NCBI GenBank assembly: GCA_028346125.1
Contig: JAOMEV010000010.1
Span: forward strand, 1-64,000
Source: Bacteriovoracales bacterium
Lineage (GTDB): Bacteria > Bdellovibrionota > Bacteriovoracia > Bacteriovoracales > Bacteriovoracaceae
DNA length: 64,000 nucleotides
Reading direction: 5' to 3'
Shown piece after piece: positions 16,003 through 23,833 of this stretch. The notes under the pieces are model-generated. The model did not search any database, was not told where the DNA came from, and saw nothing but the letters and a program-made list of their open reading frames with translations. The first letter of the stretch is position 1. Each line of letters begins with the position of its first letter. The position numbers and the translations under genes were made by a program.

Positions 16003-17808
16003 TCAGATCATTTTGACTATTTTAAAGAGATATAAAACTTCGGAAAGGGGAACTAGCTGGAAAGAGAAAGTTTGCCCTTTTTCATCAACGAGCTTTTTTT
16101 CGAGGACTTCCCTTGTTTTCTTCAATTCCTGTAGATGGCCATCTAAATCAAAAGAGGGTCCCTTTGGATTTAGGCGGGAAAGAGGTTTCCCTATATCTGA
16201 AACCCGCAAAGGGTAGAACTCCAAGGCCGTTTCATTAAAGGTCTTCAAAGTGCCCTCACCATCCAAAATAATGAGAGAATCAGGGGCTCTATCAAAAAAG
16301 ACTTTCCAATGTTTAACTTGATCTTTTAATCTCTTAACTTCATTTTTTAATGTCTTAACTTCATTATTTAATGTCATAGTTTTTGTTTTTAAATATGAAC
16401 CTTCTTGTTCAAGTAAATTTTTTTCTCCCAAAGAATGTTCGCGAGAAGAAAGAAGGATTTGCATGCTATTTCTCAGATCTTTACGTTCCTCTTCTACAAT
16501 AGATAGTTTTCCTTCGCTCTCTCTTAAAGATCTTTTCAAAAGTTCAATTTCCGATTTTTCAACTTTGGAAATGGGTTTTTTCCGGGACTTTTTAACAAAG
16601 TCAAAATGAACAAAAAGACCCCAAAAATTCTCTGATTTCAAAAAATGGCCGACTAAAACCAGTCCATGTTCCTTCACTTCAAACTGAGAGCTCGTTTCCT
16701 TTCCACTAGATTCTTTAAAAACGGTCTCTAAGGGTAATTTCAGCTCCTCCGAGATTAAACCAAAAGCGTTTTGAGAAAAGGCCCCGACAGGAACCTTAAT
16801 AAATTCCTTGGCCCTTCCAAAAGTATAGAGAAGATGCCCTAAATGGTTTAAAAAAATACCATCAGGTAACATCCCTTTGAGAAGAAGCTCTGAATATTGT
16901 TTTGTTAGAAATCTCGAATCCGTCGTTTCATATTCATTAACTCGCTTTGATAGGGACCGAGAGAAGAGTTTCTCTTTAACATATTTTTCTTGTTTTTCTT
17001 GTTTTTGTTCTTTTCCTTTTTGATGAAGCTGATGATTTGAATTCAATTGGTTAAGATTAGGAAACTCAAACCTATCTGATTGACCTAAAAAAAGGAGACC
17101 TCCCTCTTTGAGCCCTTCATGAAAACCTGCAATGACCCTTTTATTCTCCTCTGGTTTTAGATAAATAAGTAGGTTTCTACAGGAAATAAAATCCAAATTA
17201 AAAAAGGGAGCATGTTCAACAACATTATGAGGAGAAAAAACAACCATATCTTTAATCAGAGGACTGATTTGGTATTGATTTTCCTGCTTTTCAAAAAACC
17301 TTCGCTTTCTTTCTGACGAAATCGTTTCCACGAAACGAGAATGGAAAAGACCACTTTCCGCCAAGGCCAAATTTTCAAGGTTAATATCTGTAGCAAATAT
17401 CTTCACCCGTTTTTGGGCCATTTGAAGCTTTTCACATTCTTCCCTAACTATAATGGCCAAAGAATAGGCCTCTTCTCCAGTTGCGCAACCGGCAACCCAA
17501 ACGCGAAACTCTTGTCCATGAGGATGTTCTTTTAAAAGTTCACGAAGCTCTTTTTGCGCAAAATCAAAAGAACTTGTATCGCGAAAAAAAGCTGTTGAAG
17601 CAATGTAGAAATAGTGAAGAAGTTCTTCTATATTGTCAGGGATATCCTTTAATATTTGTAAAAGGTCATTATTGTTTTTGATTTTTTTATCAATTTTAAA
17701 TTGTTCAAAACGATTTTTTATGGCGCCATCATTGTAGGTAGAAAAATCAAGGCCCCTTTTTTCCTTAATGAACTTCAAAATATCTTCTAATTGGATTTCT
17801 TTACTCAT
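16003..17808 (-). CDS. CheR-type methyltransferase with coiled coil and PAS domain
   Basis: A 601-residue protein. An N-terminal CheR domain (1-260) contains the SAM-binding motif VWVAGCATGEEAYSLA, the FATDIN segment and the SCRNLLIYL motif. After a linker and an apparent degenerate PAS (about 300-400), a coiled coil (about 405-500) leads to a C-terminal PAS domain (FFDRAPDSLIILDGEGTL). CheR methylates glutamates of chemoreceptors; in the CheR-PAS type, methylation or docking can feed sensor kinases. No CheB is present locally. The start is set at ATG 17808; an upstream in-frame GTG (17853) has no ribosome site. It is the outermost gene of the signalling island and is divergent from the double-receiver gene at 17872. 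Confidence 0.87.
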   Translation of the reverse strand: MSKEIQLEDILKFIKEKRGLDFSTYNDGAIKNRFEQFKIDKKIKNNNDLLQILKDIPDNIEELLHYFYIASTAFFRDTSSFDFAQKELRELLKEHPHGQEFRVWVAGCATGEEAYSLAIIVREECEKLQMAQKRVKIFATDINLENLALAESGLFHSRFVETISSERKRRFFEKQENQYQISPLIKDMVVFSPHNVVEHAPFFNLDFISCRNLLIYLKPEENKRVIAGFHEGLKEGGLLFLGQSDRFEFPNLNQLNSNHQLHQKGKEQKQEKQEKYVKEKLFSRSLSKRVNEYETTDSRFLTKQYSELLLKGMLPDGIFLNHLGHLLYTFGRAKEFIKVPVGAFSQNAFGLISEELKLPLETVFKESSGKETSSQFEVKEHGLVLVGHFLKSENFWGLFVHFDFVKKSRKKPISKVEKSEIELLKRSLRESEGKLSIVEEERKDLRNSMQILLSSREHSLGEKNLLEQEGSYLKTKTMTLNNEVKTLKNEVKRLKDQVKHWKVFFDRAPDSLIILDGEGTLKTFNETALEFYPLRVSDIGKPLSRLNPKGPSFDLDGHLQELKKTREVLEKKLVDEKGQTFSFQLVPLSEVLYLFKIVKMI

Positions 17809-17871
17809 TTTCGTGCCAAACAATTGTTTCTTTTTTATAATTAAAAAAAACACTTTAAAGGTGGGAAACTA

Positions 17872-18636
17872 TTGAACTATCCCTATTTTATCTATTTTAG
17901 TAAAGATTTAGAGCCAAATAAAGAATGGGAAATCTTTTTTTCACAAAAAGGGTACATTTTTGCCAATTGCAATTCGTTGGATGAAATTAAAAACCTGTTT
18001 GAAAAATCGCCCAAAAATATAGTCGGAATTCTTTTTAATCTTCATTTAGAAAATACAGTTCTTCAACAGGCCTTTTCCTACTTAGAATCAACCTCTCATA
18101 ATCCTGAAGTTTTTGCACTTCTTAATACCCAAAGTGTCCAAGAAAAAAAGCAGGCCTTCGAGTGGGGTATTACAGATTACTTCCCTCCCACAATAGAGTC
18201 AGAAGAACTTTTGACACGAATAGAATACCTCATGAGTAGAGAAAGACTCCAATCGGATTTATTAAAAGACATCAAAGCTTCATTAACTCTCATTGATGAT
18301 TCTCCCAATATTCTAGATTCTTTAACGTCTGCCTTTCAAGACATTGGTTTTAAAAAAGTTTTCAGTTTTTTATCAGGAGAAGAGGCACTCAAGGCCTCAG
18401 AAATGACAGATATTTATGTAGTCGATGTCGTCATGGGCAATAAATCGGGTATTGAAGTCATATCCCTATTACGTCAAAAGGCCCCAGAGGCACTTATCTT
18501 TTGCATGAGTTCCGTCAAAAACCCCGACCTTGCCAAAAAGGCGATTCAAAATGGTGCCAACGATTTCTTTTCAAAACCTCTTTACCCTTTGGATATCGCC
18601 TATAAAATTGTTAAGGAATTAGAAAATAAAAAGTAG
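17872..18636 (+). CDS. Double-receiver response regulator
   Basis: 254 residues with two CheY-like domains. The first (about 1-120) is degenerate: the phosphorylation site position reads GILFNLHLEN with no Asp. The second (about 133-250) is intact: acidic pocket LIDDS, acceptor Asp in VVDVVMGNKSG, Ser/Thr at CMSS and Lys in FSKPL. There is no output domain, so it works by protein contact. The start is TTG 17872, preceded by AAAGGTGGG. It is paralogous to the product at 19243-20001 (same layout; EKKQAFEWG matches ERKKAFIWG). Its 3' end overlaps the convergent kinase gene by 26 bases. Confidence 0.85.
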   Translation: MNYPYFIYFSKDLEPNKEWEIFFSQKGYIFANCNSLDEIKNLFEKSPKNIVGILFNLHLENTVLQQAFSYLESTSHNPEVFALLNTQSVQEKKQAFEWGITDYFPPTIESEELLTRIEYLMSRERLQSDLLKDIKASLTLIDDSPNILDSLTSAFQDIGFKKVFSFLSGEEALKASEMTDIYVVDVVMGNKSGIEVISLLRQKAPEALIFCMSSVKNPDLAKKAIQNGANDFFSKPLYPLDIAYKIVKELENKK

Positions 18637-19243
18637 AACCTTTCCCTTTATTATTTTTGGCCCAAATTTTTCCTCCATGAATATGAAAAATTCTTCTTGC
18701 AAGGGGAAGACCAAGGCCTATACCTGACAAGTCTTTTTTGGACCTTTTCCCATAAAACATTGTGAAAATTTCCTCTTCATGCGATAAACCTGGGCCATTA
18801 TCTTTGATATAAAAAAAATCTCCTTCTTTACCCAGTTCAATTTGGGGACTTTCAATATTTTTAGAAAACTTCCAAGAATTTTCAATCAAGGCCGTAAGGG
18901 CCCTTTTCAAAAGAGAGGTATCTCCTTTGACGGTTAAGGAATCTTGAACTTTAAAATTAAAAGCTCCTCTTTTTTGCAAGTTTTGAAAAATATCTGTTGC
19001 CATCAAACTAAGGTTGATAGTTTCTTTTTTAATCTCTGTCTCCAAAAGAGAAGACATCTCTCCCAAAGACTCAAACATCTCTTCCATTATTTGAAACTGA
19101 AAATGAATGTTGGGATCGGTCGCCCCTTTTTTTTCCAAAATGGCCTTGAGTTCTCTCAATTCCCCTTTGAGATCGTGGGAAACAGAATAAACAAATGACT
19201 TTAATTCAGTTTCTAAAAGTTTCTTGCTTTGGGATTCATTCAT
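18611..19243 (-). CDS. Soluble histidine kinase (short)
   Basis: A 210-residue two-domain kinase core with no sensor. The H-box VYSVSHDLKGEL carries H23. The HATPase domain shows the N-box (LTALIENSWKFSKN), G1 (KDNGPGLS) and G2 (GIGLGLPLARRI). Lacking its own input domain, it must be controlled by partners. It is the last gene of a minus-strand operon (PYP homologue, ligase-like protein, double receiver, kinase) and its ATG overlaps the stop of the double-receiver gene by one base (TAATG), so the two are tightly coupled and probably a cognate pair. Confidence 0.9.
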   Translation of the reverse strand: MNESQSKKLLETELKSFVYSVSHDLKGELRELKAILEKKGATDPNIHFQFQIMEEMFESLGEMSSLLETEIKKETINLSLMATDIFQNLQKRGAFNFKVQDSLTVKGDTSLLKRALTALIENSWKFSKNIESPQIELGKEGDFFYIKDNGPGLSHEEEIFTMFYGKRSKKDLSGIGLGLPLARRIFHIHGGKIWAKNNKGKGSTFYFLIP

Positions 19244-20001
19244 TAGGACCTTTCCTCTCTTTGTGCCCTTAAAAGTTGACCCATTAAAAGATTAAAGTCA
19301 TTTGTTTTTTTAAAGAATTTGATAAACCCGCTTTCTTTACATTTTTCCAATATTTCAGGAGTGTCTGAATTGCTAATTGCGTAAAATTGTCCTTCAGGAT
19401 AATCTTTTCTCATTTCTAAAATTAAATCAAGGCCTGATTCTGAACCTAAAAAGAGATCTATAAGAAAAATATCAAAAGGTTCTTTACCTATTTTCCAATC
19501 GTTTAAAGAATGAAAAACCTTCCAGTTTTTCCCAAGCTCCCTTGTATCTAAAAAGTTTAAAAAGTTTTCACTTTCTATTTTTGAATCATCAAAAAGAGCA
19601 ACTCTAAGGGGCTTATAAAAATCTATATTTCCCTTGTAAGTCACTAAGTAGTTCAAAATATTTACCCATTCTACTTTTTTTGATAGATCAAAATTTTCCC
19701 GCCCTCCCCAAATGAAGGCCTTTTTCCTCTCTCGAGAAGATTTGTCATGAAGAATAAAAAAAAGAAGATTCCCCGCTAAAGAGGGTACAAAACTTTCAAG
19801 TAGTGCCTCACCCCAGTTAAAATGGATCAGGAAACAAAGAATATCTCTTGTATCAACTTTTTCTAACTCTTCTTTAGTTGAGCAAGGGCAAAGAGAAATA
19901 TTTTCCTCTTTAAGGATACTTTTTAAAGCTTGAAGTTCTGGAATATCAATGCCTAAGTAAACAACCTTTTTATTTGAATCAAAAAAATGTCTCTTTGGCA
20001 T
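19243..20001 (-). CDS. Double-receiver response regulator, coupled to the kinase
   Basis: 252 residues: a degenerate N-terminal receiver (1-125; the phosphosite strand reads CFLIHFNWG) and a C-terminal receiver (about 133-250) with pocket LFDDS, acceptor Asp in FLIDLFLGSESG and Lys in IKFFKK. No DNA-binding or enzymatic output domain. It is a paralogue of the product at 17872-18636, pointing to duplication inside the island. It is encoded 12 bases after the ligase-like gene and overlaps the following kinase start. It is likely phosphorylated by that kinase or by the kinases encoded across the divergent promoter; partner choice is inferred. Confidence 0.85.
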   Translation of the reverse strand: MPKRHFFDSNKKVVYLGIDIPELQALKSILKEENISLCPCSTKEELEKVDTRDILCFLIHFNWGEALLESFVPSLAGNLLFFILHDKSSRERKKAFIWGGRENFDLSKKVEWVNILNYLVTYKGNIDFYKPLRVALFDDSKIESENFLNFLDTRELGKNWKVFHSLNDWKIGKEPFDIFLIDLFLGSESGLDLILEMRKDYPEGQFYAISNSDTPEILEKCKESGFIKFFKKTNDFNLLMGQLLRAQREERS

Positions 20002-20013
20002 ATATGGCCTTCA

Positions 20014-20694
20014 TTAAAAAAGAATTAGCTGGCCGTTACCTTTTTGAGGATCCTTTCCACCTCTAATAAGGTTTATAAGGTATTTTTTCTTAATTTCCAA
20101 AGTATCTGACACTCTTCCCTTGCTACTTCCTTGAACAATGACGTCTGCCCAAAAGATTCCTGGAAGAAGTTCTTGAATAATCCCTGACTCTTCAAACCAA
20201 GATGACATTGAAAGCACTCGACTCCCTAGGAATTTATTTTTTATTTGAAAAGAATTTAAAATATTCATGAGATCGTCATCTAAAAAGGCCGTAAAAGTAT
20301 CTGATTTCAAAAAAACAATTCTAGCTTCAGAATATTTTTCAATATCTTCGTCAAAAGGATAAGTAATGGAATCATTTTCAATAATAGAATTATCCTTCAA
20401 AATAATATCGGGTATAAATATCCTATTTTTACTAGAGGACACGCCTGAATTATTAATAATTATTTGATGCTCTTCCCATATTCCCGCGAGGAGGGCCCCG
20501 AGGTAAGTGAAAAGATCTGTCATTTCAAGAGATATTCGATCCCCTTTAGTCAGGCCATATTCCCTAAATATTTTTACCCAGCGTCTAATTTCTAGCCAAA
20601 GAGATTTTGCTGGAATAACCTCTTCTTTTTCAGAAACAATGAGAGGACAGTCTCTCTCTTTCACAGAATCATAAATAAGATCTTTCCATTCCAT
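20014..20694 (-). CDS. Shortened, degenerate adenylate-forming (ANL/CoA-ligase-like) protein
   Basis: 226 residues matching only the N-terminal half of acyl-CoA ligases: REYGLTKGDRISLEM, then FTYLGALLAGIWEEHQII (usual 'GDRV...ALLA' region), PDIILKD, and IVFLKSDTFTAF exactly where the P-loop TSGTTGxPK should be, which has lost all key residues; WFEESGIIQELLPGIFWADVIV matches the following 'H..G....LL..G..VV' part. The later ATP-binding motifs and the C-terminal domain are absent, so ligase chemistry is unlikely. The start is ATG 20694 with AGAGG six bases upstream. It lies 8 bases after the PYP homologue. In classical PYP operons a p-coumaroyl ligase gene accompanies pyp; this could be a remnant or a re-purposed chromophore- or ligand-binding partner (inference). 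Intact neighbours and frame argue against a recent pseudogene. Confidence 0.6.
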   Translation of the reverse strand: MEWKDLIYDSVKERDCPLIVSEKEEVIPAKSLWLEIRRWVKIFREYGLTKGDRISLEMTDLFTYLGALLAGIWEEHQIIINNSGVSSSKNRIFIPDIILKDNSIIENDSITYPFDEDIEKYSEARIVFLKSDTFTAFLDDDLMNILNSFQIKNKFLGSRVLSMSSWFEESGIIQELLPGIFWADVIVQGSSKGRVSDTLEIKKKYLINLIRGGKDPQKGNGQLILF

Positions 20695-20702
20695 AATAAC
20701 CT

Positions 20703-21062
20703 CTATTTTAAAAGAACAAGAAGATATTCGTTGGAACATCCTTTTTCCTTAAGCATCCTCAATTTAACTTTGGTAGGTTGTAAATTATAGGTAAAGACGT
20801 AGTCTAAGATATCGTCTAAATTATCCTCTTCAACAAAGCGATTATAAACAAGAAAATTATTTGTACATGGAGCAACGTCTACATAAAAGTTTCTTTTTAA
20901 AACTTGATCTGATGTGAGTCCTGCCAAATCAGATTCATATTTGTTGTAGAAATTACAAATGTGATCATCAGAACTACTTCTAACAATTCCAAATGGTAGA
21001 GCTTCCAAAGTACTCTCGTCAGAGTTTTCCAGTTCACTTAATTTAACTGTCTCAAAGTCCAT
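20703..21062 (-). CDS. Photoactive yellow protein (PYP)-like PAS sensor
   Basis: A 119-residue single PAS domain that aligns over its whole length with Halorhodospira PYP (125 residues), mostly without gaps beyond a constant offset of three. Conserved: the motif VDVAPCT with C66 (PYP Cys69, which binds p-coumaric acid), Y39 (Tyr42), E43 (Glu46), NF before the Cys, and YVFTYNLQPTKVKLRM (Tyr94, Phe96, Tyr98, PTKVK). Changed: Thr50 to Ala47, Arg52 to Leu49, Met100 to Leu. The start is the second ATG (21062), six bases after AAGGAG; the ATG at 21068 abuts that site. First gene of a minus-strand operon and divergent from a PAS-kinase gene. Family membership is strong; photoactivity is not proven from sequence. 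Confidence 0.88.
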   Translation of the reverse strand: MDFETVKLSELENSDESTLEALPFGIVRSSSDDHICNFYNKYESDLAGLTSDQVLKRNFYVDVAPCTNNFLVYNRFVEEDNLDDILDYVFTYNLQPTKVKLRMLKEKGCSNEYLLVLLK

Positions 21063-21068
21063 TGCCAT

Positions 21069-21122
21069 CTCCTTAAAAAATTAACTTTCTAAATTATAAA
21101 TTGTGTTAAACTCTGTTAATAT
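21069..21122. promoter_or_regulatory. Divergent promoter region between PYP operon and kinase pair
   Basis: Only 54-60 bases separate the two starts. On the minus strand a perfect TATAAT lies at 21098-21093, with TTAACA 15 bases upstream (21119-21114) as a weak -35, reading toward the PYP gene. The plus-strand gene has no clear ribosome site before ATG 21123 and may have a very short leader. The shared control region suggests co-regulation of sensor and kinases. Confidence 0.45.
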
Positions 21123-22325
21123 ATGGAAAAAAATTCGGCAGACCTCCTTCAATTTCTATACCTTACTCCTTTAGGAATTATTAAAACTAATAACGCAGGA
21201 GAAATATTATTATCAAACCCTCTCGCTTGCAGTTATCTGTTGACTATTGATAGTTCGAAGCCTCAGGAGAATTTATATGATATATTTGAGGGTCAGGCGA
21301 AACATCTTATAAAAAAGGTCACCCATTCAACTATAAATGAAGGGGTCATTTATGAAAATACGAGAGCTTCCTTCTCCCCAAAAAAATCAAAAATAACCCT
21401 TCACTATAACTTTTCAGTAAGGAAGGTGAAGCAAGATGCCTATATGTGGATCATTCAAGATATCACGGAACTGGTTAGACTCGAGGAACAAGAAAAAAAA
21501 AGTATTCAAGAACAAGCTATTAGGCAGGGTAAAATAGAAATGCTCGAGGGTATTTTACATGACGTAGGAAATGCACATACCTCCCTAAGCCTGGGCTTGG
21601 AAAATATTAAAAGCTCTTTTTCAAAAGAAGAGGCACGTGGCGTCAAAAATCTCGTGGATCTTTTCATAAAAAACAGGGCCAATATTGAAACAGTCTTTCA
21701 GGAAAAAACGGAACCTCTTTTCAATTTTTTGGAAGATTTAAAAAATTCTTTTACCTCTAGAGAAAACTTTATTAATGATAAGGCCAATAATCTTATTTTT
21801 GTTCTTAAAGGAATTGAAAGTATATTAAAAATCCATAAGGTCGGTAGCAAAAAAGCTGTCCTTTCATCAAATATAGTCTCTTTGATAAATGACTGCCTTA
21901 TTCTTACAAAAAATAGACAAGATCAGCAAAATATTCAAATAGACCTTGAGTATCCTGAATCTTTTCCAACTCTTCATTTTGATAGAACAAAAATACTTCA
22001 AGTTTTTTTAAATATTTTAAATAATGCCTACGATTCTCTTTTCTCTGTTAAAAAAGAAAAAAAGTTTATCAAAATAAAAGCAGAAATTTTTGAAAATGAA
22101 ATTTCACTTATTTTTGAAGACAATGGAATTGGTTTTCCCACTGATAATCCTCCCAACTTGTTAGAAAAGAACAAAAGTCAAAAAGATGGTCATATGGGTT
22201 ATGGACTTTATCATTGTCAAAAAATCATTGATACTCACGATGGACAACTCTCCATAAAAAGCTCTGGACGAGAAAAGGGTGCGACTGTAGAAATAAAGCT
22301 TCCAATCAAAAAGGAAGAAAAGTGA
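21123..22325 (+). CDS. PAS-domain histidine kinase
   Basis: A 400-residue soluble sensor kinase. An N-terminal PAS (about 5-120; LTPLGIIKTNNAGEILLSN) is followed by a short coiled coil, the H-box GILHDVGNAHTSL with H146 and a four-helix dimerisation segment longer than usual. The HATPase domain at about 260-398 has the N-box FLNILNNAYDSL, G1 FEDNGIGF and G2 GHMGYGLYHCQ. No membrane segment. Its gene is divergent from the PYP operon and its stop overlaps the start (GTGA) of the next hybrid kinase gene, so the two are made together. It may read the state of the PYP-like protein; this is inference from position. Confidence 0.9.
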   Translation: MEKNSADLLQFLYLTPLGIIKTNNAGEILLSNPLACSYLLTIDSSKPQENLYDIFEGQAKHLIKKVTHSTINEGVIYENTRASFSPKKSKITLHYNFSVRKVKQDAYMWIIQDITELVRLEEQEKKSIQEQAIRQGKIEMLEGILHDVGNAHTSLSLGLENIKSSFSKEEARGVKNLVDLFIKNRANIETVFQEKTEPLFNFLEDLKNSFTSRENFINDKANNLIFVLKGIESILKIHKVGSKKAVLSSNIVSLINDCLILTKNRQDQQNIQIDLEYPESFPTLHFDRTKILQVFLNILNNAYDSLFSVKKEKKFIKIKAEIFENEISLIFEDNGIGFPTDNPPNLLEKNKSQKDGHMGYGLYHCQKIIDTHDGQLSIKSSGREKGATVEIKLPIKKEEK

Positions 22326-23827
22326 TTTCTCAAAATAATAAAATCTTAATTGTCGATGATGAAACTGAAATAACAAAGTCCTTGGGAGAAGTTCTCTCTT
22401 CGTCATCACAAACGACCAGTTCACTCAATAGGTCTTCAAATATACTTTTCGATAAAAAAGAACATGAAGAAAATTTTTTTTCACTTAGCTTTGCTAATTC
22501 AGGTTCAAAGGCCATTGAAATAATTAAAAAGTCTATTGAAGAAAAAGACCCTTTCGCAGTCCTTTTTATTGATATTAGAATGCCAAATATGGATGGTGTA
22601 CAGGCCGCTTTAAAAATAAGAGAAGTTGATCCTTTTATTGAAATTAATTTTATGACGGCCTTTTCAGATTATTCTGTAAAGGATTTAAATAATATAATCG
22701 GAGAGAATATTTCCTATTTAACAAAACCCTTCTCTGGAGAAGATGCCCTTCAAATGACAAAAAAATCTCTCTACGAATGGAATAGTAAGAAGACAATGTT
22801 GGATATGGGGGAAGATTTGACTCATCTCCAATCACAAATATCTAACGTTGATGACTTTAAAGAGGCCCTTTGGAAAACATACCAAAAATATATGCTTCCC
22901 TCAAGCCTTGCTGTTTTACAAACGAAAGAGGGTCAAGAACCTAAACTCATTTTTTCAAATGGTGAAGATCTCTTTTCTCAGTTTAAAACCAAATTATCCT
23001 CAGTTAAACTCGATAGGATGCTTCAAATAGATCATTGGCTCTATATACCTCTTGGAGAAATTGCTCTTTTAGCAGACTTTGAAAAAAAAATTCTAAACAG
23101 TAGCGAAACATTCTTCCTTCAGTTTTTATCAAATTATTCGAAAAACCTTATCAAAGAAATTTATCTTAAAAATGAGCTTGAAGTGAAAGAGAGACTTTCC
23201 AAATTAGGAGAAGGTATTAGTTTCGTTACTCACGATATTAAGGCGACACTCAACACCCTAACCAGTGCTTCGCAAAAGGCTAGAGACTCCATTGATCAAA
23301 AAAATACTGTTTTAGAGATGTTGGCCCTTATTAACCAAACTTGTCAGGACTTTGAATCTTTTCTCAGTCAAATTCAAGAAACGGTAAAGTCAGTACCTCT
23401 TAAAAAAGTTTCCATAAACGTTGCAGATCTTTTTAATGAATTAAAGGAACAATATACAATATCTTCGTCAGTTCCCATAGAGTTTAAGAAGGTCCAGGGC
23501 ACCATAAAAGCTGATCACCTCAACCTTAAAAGGGCCCTCATTAATATTATTAATAATGCAGTTAATTCTATAGAATCAAATTCTGCCTCTATTACCGTGG
23601 ACTTTAAGGAAAAAGAAGGTAAATCTCACTTTTTTATCAAAGACAATGGTCCTGGAATTGAACCTTCTCTTCAAAAGGATCTCTTCGGCCCTTTTGCCAA
23701 GTTCAAAAAAACACAAGGTATAGGTATTGGCTGCTCTATTTCCTATGATATTATAAAAAGGCATGAAGGCCATATAGAGTTAAAGTCCAAAAAAGGTGAA
23801 ACAGAGGTTAAGGTGATACTTCCTTAA
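22322..23827 (+). CDS. Receiver-histidine kinase hybrid
   Basis: 501 residues: an N-terminal receiver with pocket ILIVDDE (D12, D13), acceptor D84 in FIDIRMPNMDG and Lys in YLTKPFSG. A large insert of about 30 residues sits between helix 1 and strand 2 (Ser/Asn-rich). A middle region (about 150-285) may be a GAF-like sensor, then an H-box (FVTHDIKATLNTL, His near 305) and an HATPase with NIINNAVNSI, IKDNGPGI and GIGIGCS. Receiver-first kinases usually take phosphate from another kinase and change their own activity. The start is GTG 22322 overlapping the upstream TGA, so it is translationally coupled to the PAS kinase. Confidence 0.88.
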   Translation: MISQNNKILIVDDETEITKSLGEVLSSSSQTTSSLNRSSNILFDKKEHEENFFSLSFANSGSKAIEIIKKSIEEKDPFAVLFIDIRMPNMDGVQAALKIREVDPFIEINFMTAFSDYSVKDLNNIIGENISYLTKPFSGEDALQMTKKSLYEWNSKKTMLDMGEDLTHLQSQISNVDDFKEALWKTYQKYMLPSSLAVLQTKEGQEPKLIFSNGEDLFSQFKTKLSSVKLDRMLQIDHWLYIPLGEIALLADFEKKILNSSETFFLQFLSNYSKNLIKEIYLKNELEVKERLSKLGEGISFVTHDIKATLNTLTSASQKARDSIDQKNTVLEMLALINQTCQDFESFLSQIQETVKSVPLKKVSINVADLFNELKEQYTISSSVPIEFKKVQGTIKADHLNLKRALINIINNAVNSIESNSASITVDFKEKEGKSHFFIKDNGPGIEPSLQKDLFGPFAKFKKTQGIGIGCSISYDIIKRHEGHIELKSKKGETEVKVILP

Positions 23828-23833
23828 AAATGA

